Source: Glossina fuscipes (lineage: Eukaryota; Arthropoda; Insecta; Diptera; Glossinidae). From it: a DNA stretch of 64,000 bases. Position 1 is the stretch's first letter. The number at the start of each line of letters is the position of its first letter. A model generated the notes under the pieces. The model worked only from the letters and a program-made list of their open reading frames with translations, ran no database searches and was not told where the DNA came from. Both the position numbers and the translations under genes were made by a program. The stretch is from positions 9,665 through 73,664 of the forward strand of contig NW_023998525.1 of NCBI RefSeq assembly GCF_014805625.2. The letters run 5' to 3'. Below are positions 49,523 to 59,354 of this stretch, one piece after another.

Positions 49523-50020
49523 TGATCGTTTAATTTTATTAAATAGCGAAGTTGTCCTAGCACTTTCATGACAGCGCCAAATTCCATTTTTCTGTTCAGA
49601 AATAATTTTTTGGTCGGAACTTTCTCTTCCACTTTAAATTTCAACACTGTATACATTTTTAGTTTTGAAAAATTTTGAGGTGTCAAAGCAATTGCACAAT
49701 TTTTTACTATATTTTCAATTTCAAACATTGCAAAATGTGCTGTATGCAAATACTGTGCTAAGCTTAGCTGCTTAGCTTTTGTGTAATATACACTCTCGAA
49801 TCTCTTATAAGACAATCTTTTAACGAGAATTCAGACTGATCAATACCAAAATGTAAATTCAGTACTCTGTCTTCTTGAAGACCAGATATTAATTGATAAT
49901 TTGCAATACGACCACTTCTTCAATATTACCATACGTATACGAAGTTGAAAATCGTGACAGCGCATCCGCTTACATTTTACTTCCCTTCTGTTCTGTAGAT
50001 GAAATAAATTTTCAGCTATG
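49523..50020. other. unassigned stretch
   Basis: A 100-codon minus frame (49513-49815) could be an N-terminal part of LINE D ORF1 but carries no recognisable block. The rest is non-coding. Confidence 0.35.
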
Positions 50021-50702
50021 AACGTTGTAACGGTCTTAGCCCCTTTCGGCCGGTAGAGCATATAAATATGTATATATATATATATTTTTTTTTTTTGACC
50101 TGGGGTTTGGCTCTCGGAGCCTCCTGACAAAGAAAAATAAAAATAAACTAAAAGAACGGAAAGGTCCGGTCGGTTGTCTGCTGTCCGTCTGTCACCAGTG
50201 AGTCAGTCGGTCATCGTCTAGCGTCGGCCCTACATAGCCACCATATGCACGCCCCTACGTCTCAGCCACAGCGGTGGCAGCTCGCGCTTAGCCACTCATT
50301 GGGGACACAAAACAACAAGGGAATAAATAGCTAAAGGGACTTACAGTACGATCCTCTCTTGATGTAGTGCTGCCTCCTTCGGCGGCTACCGTCCACGGCA
50401 AGGAAGCAGGGCGTTCGTCTTATCTCGTCGGCACAATCACGACACGGCTGGGGTGTAGGTGCACGTGGGTGCACGGGATTCCTAGGCTAACGAAACTGGC
50501 AAATTAATCCTCCTTCTCTTACCGCATCTCGATTGAAGTAAACACAGAATGATGAAACTTTTCTTTTGACATTTAATGTTCACTGTTGAACCTTTATTTC
50601 AGTAGGAATTTCTTAGGGCAATCAACAATTTAACATTAAGAAAAATTAATACAGATTACACAACCATATGTTCATGCACGTCACATTTTCTTTGGAATCT
50701 GC

Positions 50703-50862
50703 GTAAATATTTAATGATGAAATTTAAATAAATGTTTAATGATGAAATTTAAGTAAATATTTAATGATGAAATTTAAATAAATATTTAATGATGAAATTT
50801 AAATAAATATTTAATGATGAAATTTAAGCAAATGTTTACTGATGAAAGTTAAGTAAATATTT
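50703..50862. repeat. minisatellite, 25 bp x about 6
   Basis: The core 'taatgatgaaattta' recurs at 50712, 50737, 50762, 50787 and 50812, with a variant at 50837: an exact 25-bp period. A further 2.5 units appear at about 51005-51070 inside the second copy of the ~306-bp duplication. This is a tandem array without spacers, so it is not a CRISPR. Confidence 0.92.
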
Positions 50863-51690
50863 CGGTCTCTAATTAAAATCCACAGCGCACACTTGTTATT
50901 GCTTGCTCCTGTTTGTTCATTGCGCTTGTACAATTTAACATTGAGAAAAATTAATAAAGATTGCACAACCAAATGTTCATGCACGTCACATTTTTTTGGA
51001 ATTTGCGTAAATGTTTAATGATGAAATTTAGGTGAATATTTAATGATGAAATTTAAATAAATATTTAATGGAGTAAAAGCTTATTTAATTATTCAAAATT
51101 TTTCTTTTCTTTTTCTTTATGCCAAGCCGTCTTCTTTTTAACGAATGCTAATTTTAAGATAAACTTCGATTATGTTTTTTTTTTCTTTTATTACATTATA
51201 CGATTTTCACAAAATTTGTAATTAACTCATTTCTTAAATAATTGCTTCTAGTGCTTTAGATTTAGGAATGTTTAAATACAGGAACGCCGACAGATTCCTC
51301 TCATATTAATTTTCACATCTCTTTTATAATAAATTAAATCAAAGTTTATTTCATTCTTCTTGTTAATTTTTAATAGTTAAATTAGATAAAATATTCCGAT
51401 ATGCAAGACACAATCTTGCGACATCTCCTAACTCTGTCTTTTTTTTTTTTTTATGTGCACTCTCATTGCTATTATAACATAATGTGTTCCTACACGAACG
51501 CGATGCGCTTTGCTTGGCACATTCTACTAGCACACTCAACTCTTCACTCCGTTATTGTTGACGGCAATTTTACCGCTTAAGAATTAAAGACACACAATAT
51601 TCTGACTTTGTACTGCGGTTTTCTTACTTGTTTGCCTTATGTAGTTTTTTTGTCTTTCGAGATTTAATTATCAATTTTTTTTTTCTTTAC

Positions 51691-52052
51691 TCCTCTTGAT
51701 TTTTCTTCTTCCTCGTTTTAGGAACAAAAGGCTGTTATAGAATTTTCTTTTATATTCCTCCCTTTTTTTTAAAATTATTAAAAGCATATTTCTTTCTATA
51801 TCATCTTGTTGTTACCACTTAAACACACAACAATAAAAGGTAAGCACCATGTGAAATGTTAACAGAACTGTCCTCTTGATTTTTCTCCTTCCTCGTTTTA
51901 GGAACAAAAAGCTGTTATAGAATTTTCTTTTATATTCCTCCTTTTTTTTTTTTAAATTACTAAAAGCATATTTCTTTCTATATCATTTTGTTGTTACCAC
52001 TTAAACACACAACAATAAAAGGTAAGCACCATGTGAAATGTTAACAGAACTG
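51691..52052. repeat. 180-bp tandem duplication in long LTR
   Basis: 'tcctcttgatttttct' begins the unit at 51691 and again at 51871. Both run to 'gtaagcaccatgtgaaatgttaacagaactg'. Very few differences separate the two, so the duplication is recent compared with the divergence between the LTR copies. Confidence 0.92.
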
Positions 52053-52199
52053 CTGTAAATAACAAGAACCGCACTCAGTGAGAGCCTGCCTAAGACTAAA
52101 CTCAACTTGGAACTATCCCCTCTGACTTAAATTTTAAAACGCAGACAGACTTCTCCTTTTTACTCAATTTCCCTCTTCTTCTTCCTGTTGCTCTCTCTA

Positions 52200-52486
52200 T
52201 AACGGCTTGCCGTTACTCTCACAAGAGCAAGCATAGATCCCGCAAAATCATACGATTTTGCCTATGCTTGCAAGAGCAAATGGAAAAAAAAGGAGTACCG
52301 CAAAATCATACGATTCTGCCTGTACTTGCAAAAGCAAGCAAAGGTACCGCAAAATCATACGATTTTTGCCTGTACTTGTAAGTAAGGAAAACAGAAAAGA
52401 ATAAAATAAATACATATACCGCAAGATCATGCGATTTATTAGCGGTACCACAAAATCGCATGATTTTGTCTAACGGCATGCCGTTA
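52200..52486. repeat. array of stem-loop palindromes in long LTR
   Basis: Five stem-loops of the form GCAAAATC-(4 nt)-GATTTTGC, or close variants, lie at 52242-52261, 52300-52319, 52349-52369, 52421-52437 and 52450-52469. They are bracketed by TAACGGC-TT-GCCGTTA (52200-52215) and the perfect 16-bp palindrome TAACGGCATGCCGTTA (52471-52486). Between the first ones the spacer 'tgcctgtacttgcaaaagcaag' repeats. A single such stem-loop is kept in the copy at 28976-28995. Confidence 0.9.
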
Positions 52487-52556
52487 TTCCGCCGCTTGCG
52501 GTTGATACAGACCGACAGACACCCTACCCGAGGTTTGTTCGCGGCCGTTACAACGT

Positions 52557-53165
52557 ATGGATTAAATTATTGTACGCCAAAAATAATTGCGTATGCTTAA
52601 CGATTTATTTGGCTATAGCGGTGTTGAACGGATGACAATATCTATGAAGCACATTGGATAGGTTTTTCAGTTCAGAAACGGAAAGTGAAACCTCTGAATG
52701 TAAAACGTGTGTTTCTAATAAAAGCGGCAATTTTGGATCGTAGTCCGCTAGTACGACGTCTCATTCCATTTGCTCTCTTTTTTTGGATAGCTCTTCGCCA
52801 TTTTGAACGTTAGGTTTTTCTTTAGCAAAACGTTGTTTAGAAATAAAATTGTACTCAAATTGAAAAAAATCTGTGATAACAATTCGCTAGATCTTAATTT
52901 GTAAAGATGACAAAAGCACTTATTTTTTCTTTAACTTTATTCAAGAAATCTTTACCTTCTTGCACGCGTGTACCCAGTGTTATTTAAGCAACATTTTTTC
53001 CTCTTCGCCAACTGTTTTGTTTAAACGCTTTATTAAAACTAACTTATAGTTTCTTCGACAATGAGCAAGCGAATCTTATTCATTAACATACTAGGGCAGG
53101 CAACTTTTAATTTATTCTGACGCGTTACCAAATATAACAAAAGGGTATCAATAGGTTCTGAAACA
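52557..53165. other. unassigned stretch
   Basis: At about 52655-52725 (+) a frame reads 'LDRFFSSETESETSECKTCV', vaguely like the BED finger of hAT transposases. It is too short to claim. Otherwise nothing was recognised. Confidence 0.35.
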
Positions 53166-53169
53166 TTTT

Positions 53170-53480
53170 CGTTGACCACAAGCATCTAAGCTTTTCGCTG
53201 TGTGTGGTTGAAATTTGCTTGTTAAGAAGGTGAGAGACTTAGATGGTGAGCATTTAAAAGATATTCCGCTTCTTCGTTTAACGTTAACTTCGATGACCTC
53301 TTCTTGACTTCAGTCACTGACACATGCCTGAGAAGCCAATTCGTTGGCCTTGGGTTGTTTAAAATTTCCAATATTGTTTCTGTGTTTGAAGTTCTACAAA
53401 GGCTGAAAAGTTTCTTGTATACAATGAGCAAAATTCTCCGCTTTCCCCATATCTTTTGTACACCAATTTCTGGACCTATT
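53170..53480 (-). pseudogene. Jockey-type LINE ORF2 fragment (linker before RT)
   Basis: Minus-strand pieces 'KAENFAHCIQETFQP', 'NNIGNFKQPKANELASQACV' and 'EEVIEVNVKRRSGIS' fit the Jockey-clade block before RT ('KAE.FA.HL...F.P' ... 'P....E....IK.L...K.PG.D'). Frames change twice. The RT core does not follow recognisably, so only a scrap remains. Confidence 0.55.
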
Positions 53481-54285
53481 TCTTAAAGGAAAAATTCGCC
53501 TGATCAGTCATTTAGGATATAAATAATGTTCATGAAAAACGCCTAAATTGACGCTGTTTAAAAAATTGTTAATTTGTTTATTTCTTGTCTCAGCTAGACA
53601 TGGAGGCAGATTCTTTTTAGCTCTATTCAGATATTTTTAATCTAGAGTATTACTACTTTGGCCTTACATGAATGTATCTTCGAATGGTTTATGCAGTGAC
53701 TTGACAATCTCTGACATAGGAAGACTCCTCCGCCCAGGGACGAGTGCTCTATCTCAATTGATTATTCGATAATTTTTGAAATCTATGGACGAAGAAATGG
53801 TAACAGTAAAACCAAGACCCAAAATGCTGTGCAGAAGAAAATAAAGATATGGTTATGGCTGAGCATAGATTGGGCACTAGCAACATGCTCCCTTCGGCTC
53901 CTAGCCAGAGAGATCTTCAATGAGCAGAGGTTGCTGCGGACTTATTATTGATATTTTATGACGATGGCAAAGGTCTTTTGCTCTTATAAGACTAAGGAGA
54001 ATCAGTGTACTTTGCCTTGACGAGTAACCACAAACAATTGCCAATGCATTGTTTTATGCTGACGAAAACTTTCTAAAGTAAGTTACATTCTTTTTTCCAA
54101 GATGTATTTATTTTACCTAATTTTAATCTTACCTTTAGTTTCTCGTTTGCATTGTCTTCTTTTTCTAAGTTTTGTATTATAATACATATATTTTATAGCA
54201 GAAAGCAATTCAATAAAAGTGAATGACCCTCTGATTTTATATAATATCTCAGATAGATGTTTCATTGCTTAATAGCTGATCACAT
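53481..54285. other. unassigned stretch
   Basis: No coding homology. It borders the left end of the pogo-type element. Confidence 0.4.
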
Positions 54286-54289
54286 TATG

Positions 54290-55419
54290 TGTGTGTTAAG
54301 CTCCTTATTCGCGGGGTATACGTTCTATAAAAATGCCGCAAATACAGAAACCGTGAATACGGAATGGTAATTTATATGGGATTATAGCGGATACGTTCCT
54401 AGGTGACAAAATAAAAAAAAAAATCAGATATATAAAAAAACCGATTTAATTGAATTTTTCGAACATTTTGATTAATTATCTTAAGGCTTCGGGAATGGTT
54501 TGAAGAATTTTGTAAGTTTCTCTTGCTTGGTAGTTTGTAAACGCTCCTTCAATTCAGACTAATAAGCAGTAGTGGCATTAGCAATTTGCCTCTTAAAAAT
54601 AAGACTTCGTTCCATAGACGGATCAATGTTTATAAAGAAACCGCCAAGCTCATTTGCCATTCTTACACCTTCACTAAGACTTTTCAAATTAAATGTCACG
54701 ATTCCAGTGCTTGTTGAAGCCTCTTCTTCAGTGAGCGGGGAATTTAACATTTCCTCCAAGTCGACTTCAGTCAAATCTGCATCTTGCGATTCAAGCAATT
54801 CCTGAACGTCACTTGATTCTATCTGTTCGTATTCCATTCGCGATTTCGGCTATGTTTGCAGTCAAAGCTTGAACTTGCACAGATTCTTCGTCATTTTCTG
54901 CAGTCAGAGCAGACCACATTTTTTTCCAGCATGACTTCAATGTGTGTGGCTTCAGTTCTACCAATGATTCTTTTATGTTTCCGATGCATTTTGCTACGTC
55001 AAATTTCTTCCTGCACTCCGTAACATTCATATCAGTATTACATTCTATACTATTCAATATGATTTTGAAGGTTCGCTTAATGTAATAAAGCTAAAGGCCT
55101 GGATTATTCCTTGGCCCATAGGTTGAAGCAAAGCCGTCGCGTTGGGAGGTAAAAATGTCACTTTTATGTTTGGATGCACAGTTTCAAGTTCGCGAGGATG
55201 ACCTGGTGCATTGTCCAAAACTAGAAGTGCTTTAATTTCCAAATTCTCTTTTTTTAAATAATTTTCAACTTCAGAAACAAAACAATTCCGGAACCCGTCC
55301 CAAAAAATCCGCGAATAAAGAAATTTATAGCCGCGAATATGGGAACAGGGTCTCATTTTTTGTAATCCGCGAATAGTGAAACCGCGAATAAAGGAAGTGG
55401 GAATAAGGAGCTTTTTCTG
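54290..55419 (-). mobile_element. pogo/Tigger-type DNA transposon, internally deleted
   Basis: Terminal inverted repeats are visible. The right end reads, on the minus strand, CAGAAAAAGCTCCTTATTC from 55419, next to a TA (55420-55421). The left end has 'ttaagctccttattcgcgg' from about 54297. Repeated 'ccgcgaata' motifs lie just inside both ends, as in Tigger elements. TA target and CAG start are family hallmarks. Only the C-terminal third of the transposase remains between them, so roughly the N-terminal two thirds, including the DNA-binding domain, are deleted. The element could have moved only with transposase supplied in trans. Confidence 0.82.
54559..55330 (-). pseudogene. pogo/Tigger DDE transposase, C-terminal part
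   Basis: The frame starting in the right terminal repeat reaches 'FVSEVENYLKKENLEIKALL', 'VLDNAPGHP' (second catalytic Asp in the DNAPGH box, about 55200) and 'VTFLPPNATALLQPMGQGII' (55085-55145). In active relatives the last box reads LLQPMDQG, so the third catalytic acid is changed to Gly here. Single-base frameshifts follow near 55077 and 54837. After them come the family's tail blocks 'SCWKKMWSAL' and 'LTEVDLEEML' (54809-55057, 54559-54837). The first catalytic Asp and the helix-turn-helix region are absent. The transposase is inactive by deletion, frameshift and loss of a catalytic residue. Confidence 0.85.
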
Positions 55420-55559
55420 TATATACACCAAGTTTCTCATGGCAGATGGATGTCGATTCCAGAGTGCTCATGAAAAGTTTACATTTATTGTTAACAGAGT
55501 TAGAGAGGGATAGAACTTATTTTATCAAAAATATGACAGAATTTTTGATAACAGATGTG

Positions 55560-56515
55560 TTGAGGAATATCACTACATGAAAAAAGAAGGATTCGTTACC
55601 TCAAATTTAACTAACTCCTTAGCAGTAGAAGAAAGCTCTTTCGAGTCCAGACTACTTATCAGAATTGACATGAAGATATGTTAAAGAGTTGAGTACATCG
55701 TTTTAGCATTCAACTTTCGAAAGTTTGCATTCTCTTCTATACATATGTCGATAAATTGATCAAATTCGGTCTTAGACCACACTAATACCTTGTACACTGT
55801 CAGAGCTTACTTAGTAGTGAATCCTGACTGAGTGTTAGTCATAAGTTTGATGATAGTACATAGGGATTGACCGCCATTGATAGCTTTCTCATCACGCCCT
55901 CGAAAGCTAAGCTTTCATTTAATATTTTACCCAGAAATCGAAGAGATTTCGCTTGGTTGACTGTAATTCCTTTGATATGATTTCACATTTGGAGTCTTTT
56001 CAAAATAAGTAGTATATGTTTTGCTGCGGGTAAAATCTAAATTAAAATCGACACATGCGACAAAAAAGTGTTTTTTTACCGAAAGATTATCAACATTCGA
56101 AAAATATGAGTTAATTAGAACTATTAACAAGTGGTCAAACGTCATGTAACTTAGCTGTTGCGTGTTAAAGAGGATGAAGGTGAAGCACTTACCTTGTGAA
56201 ATACCACGATATACTTCAACGCCACCTGCGTTCATTATCCATACAAGTTTAAAGCCAGCAGATGCATTTGTGGGGCAATTGAAAAGGTTAAACGAATCAT
56301 GCTAACCTCCGTCAATTTAATCGTAGGGTTTGCTAATATCTACAGAGCATGACCATTACTAACTTTTTTCTGACTCGCTATGAAAAAAGACAGCCCATTG
56401 CCACACACGTCTATAGATTTGCGTTTTTGAAATGCATAAATAAGACCTGCAATTGTGTCTCCAGTGTTCAAAAAATTGATTAGTCTCTCCTTAACCGTTA
56501 GATTAACAAGTAAGA
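55560..56515 (-). mobile_element. non-LTR retrotransposon LINE G, RT relic
   Basis: On the minus strand 'ERLINFLNTGDTIAGLIYAF' and 'QKRKSIDVCGNGLSFFI' (56380-56500) match the RT finger region ('QFGFRKGKST.D.L'). 'EVYRGISQGKCFTFILFN' (about 56160-56215) is the 'GIPQGS.LSP.LFN' box. The YADD box is decayed to 'TFDHLLIV'. 'FNLDFTRSKTYTTYF' (about 56000-56045) follows. In other frames come 'LGKILNESLAFEGVMRKLS' and 'TVYKVLVWSKTEF', the post-RT blocks. It is a LINE family different from A-E. Its 5' side abuts repeat R3 at about 56515. Confidence 0.68.
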
Positions 56516-56850
56516 AGATTATGGTCGGGCAAGACCAACCATTGAACACCCTATTATTAGAGTATGGTCCAAAAAATAGGCCAAGATGGTCTAAATTTGG
56601 TACAATTAATTTTTTTATATTAAATTACTATTATGATATAATTTTCATCATGAAGCATTGAAAATTATATACGTAGTATTAACTTCAGTTTTCGTTACAT
56701 GCAAGAAGATTCAAAAATTCCCACAGCCGGTCCAATACCATACCATACCATATCATACCAATTTAGAGTGCTGAAATACTAACTTAGCCACATTGGCAGC
56801 GAAATTTTGAATATTACAATTTTTTTCCATATTAGTTTTGCGCCGAGCAT
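56505..56850 (+). repeat. dispersed repeat R3, another copy
   Basis: The left part (56515-56640) matches 31970-32240, and the later part (56745-56840, 'cataccaatttagagtgctgaaatacta', 'acaatttttttccatatta') matches 37750-37840. So the two partial copies elsewhere belong to one family. A 'catacca' micro-repeat at 56738-56762 interrupts it. Confidence 0.6.
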
Positions 56851-57109
56851 TCCGTATATTATATTGTAACATAAAATGCCTTTCGTGATTTTAGTTTATT
56901 TATTCAGCTCCTTTCGAAATTGAGTTCGTACCGCCGAATCGCGGTTTTTAGAATAGTATTGAATTTACTTACAAATCTTAGAAGATCTATTTAAAAATTA
57001 TTTACAGGAACTTATATTTACAACGCTTTACTGCTCATAATTGTCTTGCTCGTCCAAATAATGTAATTTAACTCTCTTGACTCGACTCAAATTGCTTTCC
57101 GCAAATATT

Positions 57110-57330
57110 CTGCTTGTATATTCTTTTATAAATTAATGATTCTTACCTAAATTCGTCGTGACATATTTGTGTTAAGCTCTTCTTTAGCTAAATTTCTGGT
57201 AATTGTTGTTAATCTTTTCGCTAATCGTCAGCTGCATGAGATAGGTGAGATAGGTAAAGCGTCGTGACTGTATCTTTGGTTTCTCCTTCATTTTAAATTT
57301 TATTTCTTCCAAGACTAGTTTTTATGAAAA
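57110..57330 (-). mobile_element. possible diverged LTR, family L1, copy 7
   Basis: Weak collinear resemblance to L1: 'cttacctaaattcgtcgtgaca', 'tttctggtaattg', 'cagctgcatga', 'tttggtttctcc'. It is in inverse orientation to copy 6. I am unsure of it. Confidence 0.35.
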
Positions 57331-57448
57331 CTTAAATGAGCACATATGCAATTTTCGTAAGAATATTGTAGTATAAAGCGTTAAGTATTTGAACAATGCG
57401 AAAATTACTACAAAACTTAATTTTTTTTATTTTGGAACTCTTTAATAC

Positions 57449-57919
57449 TGTTACGGAAATCCCAAATCTAGTTGATTCCAGCTAAGTCATTTTCCCAAAT
57501 AATAAATTCCTTAAAGAGAAAAGAAACTAAATGCACATTCGTGAGTCGTCATGCAGCCGCAGGCCGTTGAAAGCGATTAGCGGAAAAGCAGACAGGTAAA
57601 AACCAAGCGCATATTCGCAGGCGCAGCTGCAGGCCGATGGAAACGGTTACCAGAAAAGCAAGTTAACGAATTACAAACCAAGTCATAAAATTAGGTACTA
57701 GTAATATGATGGTAACAATGTCTATAAATAGAATATTTGTGAAAGGCAGAGTAGTGGAAAAGAATATTTGAGTTAAGCAATCGAAAGTATTGCCAAAAAT
57801 AATTTGTAAATATTCCTACATTTAAAGAAATATGTAAATGAAAGAACTTTGAAGTGCATTTCTCTCGAATAAAATATCGGCGATCCGGACTGTATCTTAC
57901 AAAAGCGAATTTCTTAACA
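57449..57919 (+). mobile_element. solo LTR, family L1, copy 6, with ATAC target duplication
   Basis: A complete 471-bp LTR, TGTTACGG...CTTAACA, bounded by ATAC at 57445-57448 and 57920-57923. A TATA-like 'tctataaataga' lies at about 57719-57730 and AATAAA at 57868-57873, in the order promoter then polyadenylation signal expected of an LTR. Like copy 3 it contains the partial internal duplication of the 'gcagctgcaggcc' area. No internal region adjoins, so it is a solo LTR. Confidence 0.88.
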
Positions 57920-58095
57920 ATACGATCCTGAAGGATCCTCAGCCGGGTAAATTTTCTAATTTCAGTGATGAACCTTTTCAATTCTGACGAATGCATGTCA
58001 TTTCCAAATATCGCTAACTTTTGAGGTTTTCTCTTAGGCTGTTTTGGATATGGGATGTGAGGAGATCTTGATAAGATTTTTTTCACGTCTTCGTT

Positions 58096-58830
58096 TTAAT
58101 TTGTTGAGGAAACCGCAGATGAATTTATCAGAGAAAGAAAATGTACAATTAATTCATTTTCGAGGTAAATTAAATAAATAATTGAATTTTCCCTCACCTC
58201 CTTGTGTGAGATATTTACCATATCCGTGGTCTTATTAAGATCTAATAAACGATCTCTTTTCGGACATGTCTTATTTAAACAAGCAACACATTTGATTTCA
58301 ATACAGTGTTCAGTACACTTAGGCGTTTCACCACAGCTGAAGCACATAGCCTCGTCAGCCTTGCAAAATGTCGAAAAGTGTGGTCGAATCTTCCACATTT
58401 AAAACATTGCTTGAAAGTAAGAATGAAATAATTTACGGAAAGAATATCATGATTAAATTCGATGGTTTTTGATATTGATTTTCCCCTAAAAATTAATTTA
58501 ATACTGGTAGTGGAGATGAGTTCCTTTTTGCTTTTTCCGAACTTCTTCGCAGAAACCCAGTAGCGGGGTTTATTGATATGTCTGATAGAGTGTTTGTAGT
58601 TTTGGGATGTTTCGGACAATAGAAAATCTTTCCGTGCAGGATCTTGTTTCAAAATATTTTTCTTTAGTGTTATTAATTTGTACGAAAAAGTCGGCATGCA
58701 GGGCATTGTTAAAAAGTCTTAAGTCTTATTTCGATCATATTAAAGAAAAGATTAGAAGAAATATTCATCCATTTTCCTTCAGCGTTTTAAAACCAACGGC
58801 AAACAATTAACAAGAAATGACAGTGAACTC
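58096..58830 (-). pseudogene. LINE ORF1 (Gag-like, CCHC zinc knuckles) relic
   Basis: The minus-strand frame 58275-58706, followed in the overlapping frame by 58096-58398, encodes an ORF1 of the I/Jockey kind. 'SIKLIFRGKSISKTIEFNHD' is the 'SI.L.F.G..LP..V' block. The knuckles are 'CFKCGRFDHT' (first knuckle, its last Cys lost) and 'CFSCGETPKCTEHC' (second), with a third 'CVACLNKTCPKRD'. A frameshift lies between the first and second knuckle (58300-58400). The protein would bind the element's RNA. A further upstream part is visible to about 58830 in another frame ('ALHADFFVQINN'). No ORF2 follows on this strand within the next kilobase. Confidence 0.72.
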
Positions 58831-59046
58831 TACATCGAATAAGTAGATTTCTGGTTTTGAAATCCCTTTAGCATCCGCCTAGCCTTATTAGGTAAAAGGA
58901 TGTGTCTTCACCATTTTCAGCCGTCCGTAATCTCTTATTCGATTCGGTATTACTCAGAATATACTTTTAGAAATCATTTCCATCTACAATAATAGCACGG
59001 TCTGCATCTTTTTCTTTCAAATGGGGATCGTTTCAAATTATAATCA

Positions 59047-59290
59047 CTAAAAAACTGAAAAGTTTGTATTACAAAAGGAAGACTTTATTTTTATAAGGAG
59101 AATTAATTCTTTTTTTTCTAGAAAGATCCCAGGTGTGGCAGTTATTGAGGAATTAATGAGTTTCTTGAGGGAATAATAACAGCCTTTTTTAAGGTCTACA
59201 CATCTTTCTAGCTCAGGCAATCTTGAGGTGAGCTTTATTTCATAAAAATGAAATTTTGGACGCGAAGAACACTCTCTTACGTGAGCAGAT
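59047..59290 (-). other. unrecognised open frame next to gypsy-B
   Basis: A minus-strand frame of about 75 codons without a clear start contains 'SRLPELERCVDLKKGCYYSL' and 'KKLINSSITATPGIFLEKK' and ends at a TAG at 59047-59049. The composition looks coding, not low-complexity, but I do not recognise it. It stands between the LINE ORF1 relic and the truncated end of the gypsy integrase. Confidence 0.3.
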
Positions 59291-59354
59291 CATAATCATT
59301 TCTCAACTTTACGTTTTTGATCGATCAAGGAATATTTACGCCAAGTAACAGCCC

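Larger units (their letters stand above)
50026..52552 (+). mobile_element. long solo LTR, family L2, copy 2, with ACGT target duplication
   Basis: A 2527-bp unit starts TGTAACGGTC and ends GGCCGTTACA: the TG...CA of an LTR, here extended to a short inverted repeat. It is flanked on both sides by ACGT (50022-50025 and 52553-52556). A 4-bp duplication and TG/CA ends argue for a solo LTR rather than a DNA transposon. It is non-coding. Inside are a TATAAATA at about 50058, a 25-bp minisatellite, a ~306-bp direct duplication (from 50624 and 50930), a 180-bp direct duplication (51691-52052) and a stem-loop array (52200-52486). Its ends match 26690-29078 and 4690-4816. No coding region in the window can be tied to it. 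A fold-back DNA element is the alternative. Confidence 0.8.

Noticed and set aside
50703..50862. Regularly spaced 25-bp repeats, CRISPR-like at first glance
   Set aside because: Units are directly adjacent with no unique spacers, and the context is an LTR in eukaryotic DNA: a minisatellite.
50022..52556. Reading the GTTGTAACGG...CCGTTACAAC unit as a terminal-inverted-repeat DNA transposon
   Set aside because: Moving the boundary by two bases gives TG...CA ends and an exact ACGT duplication on both sides, which suits a solo LTR better; no transposase is present. Not fully excluded.
52655..52730. Possible BED zinc finger of a hAT transposase
   Set aside because: Only one CxxC and a short frame ending in a stop; no His pair and no transposase downstream.
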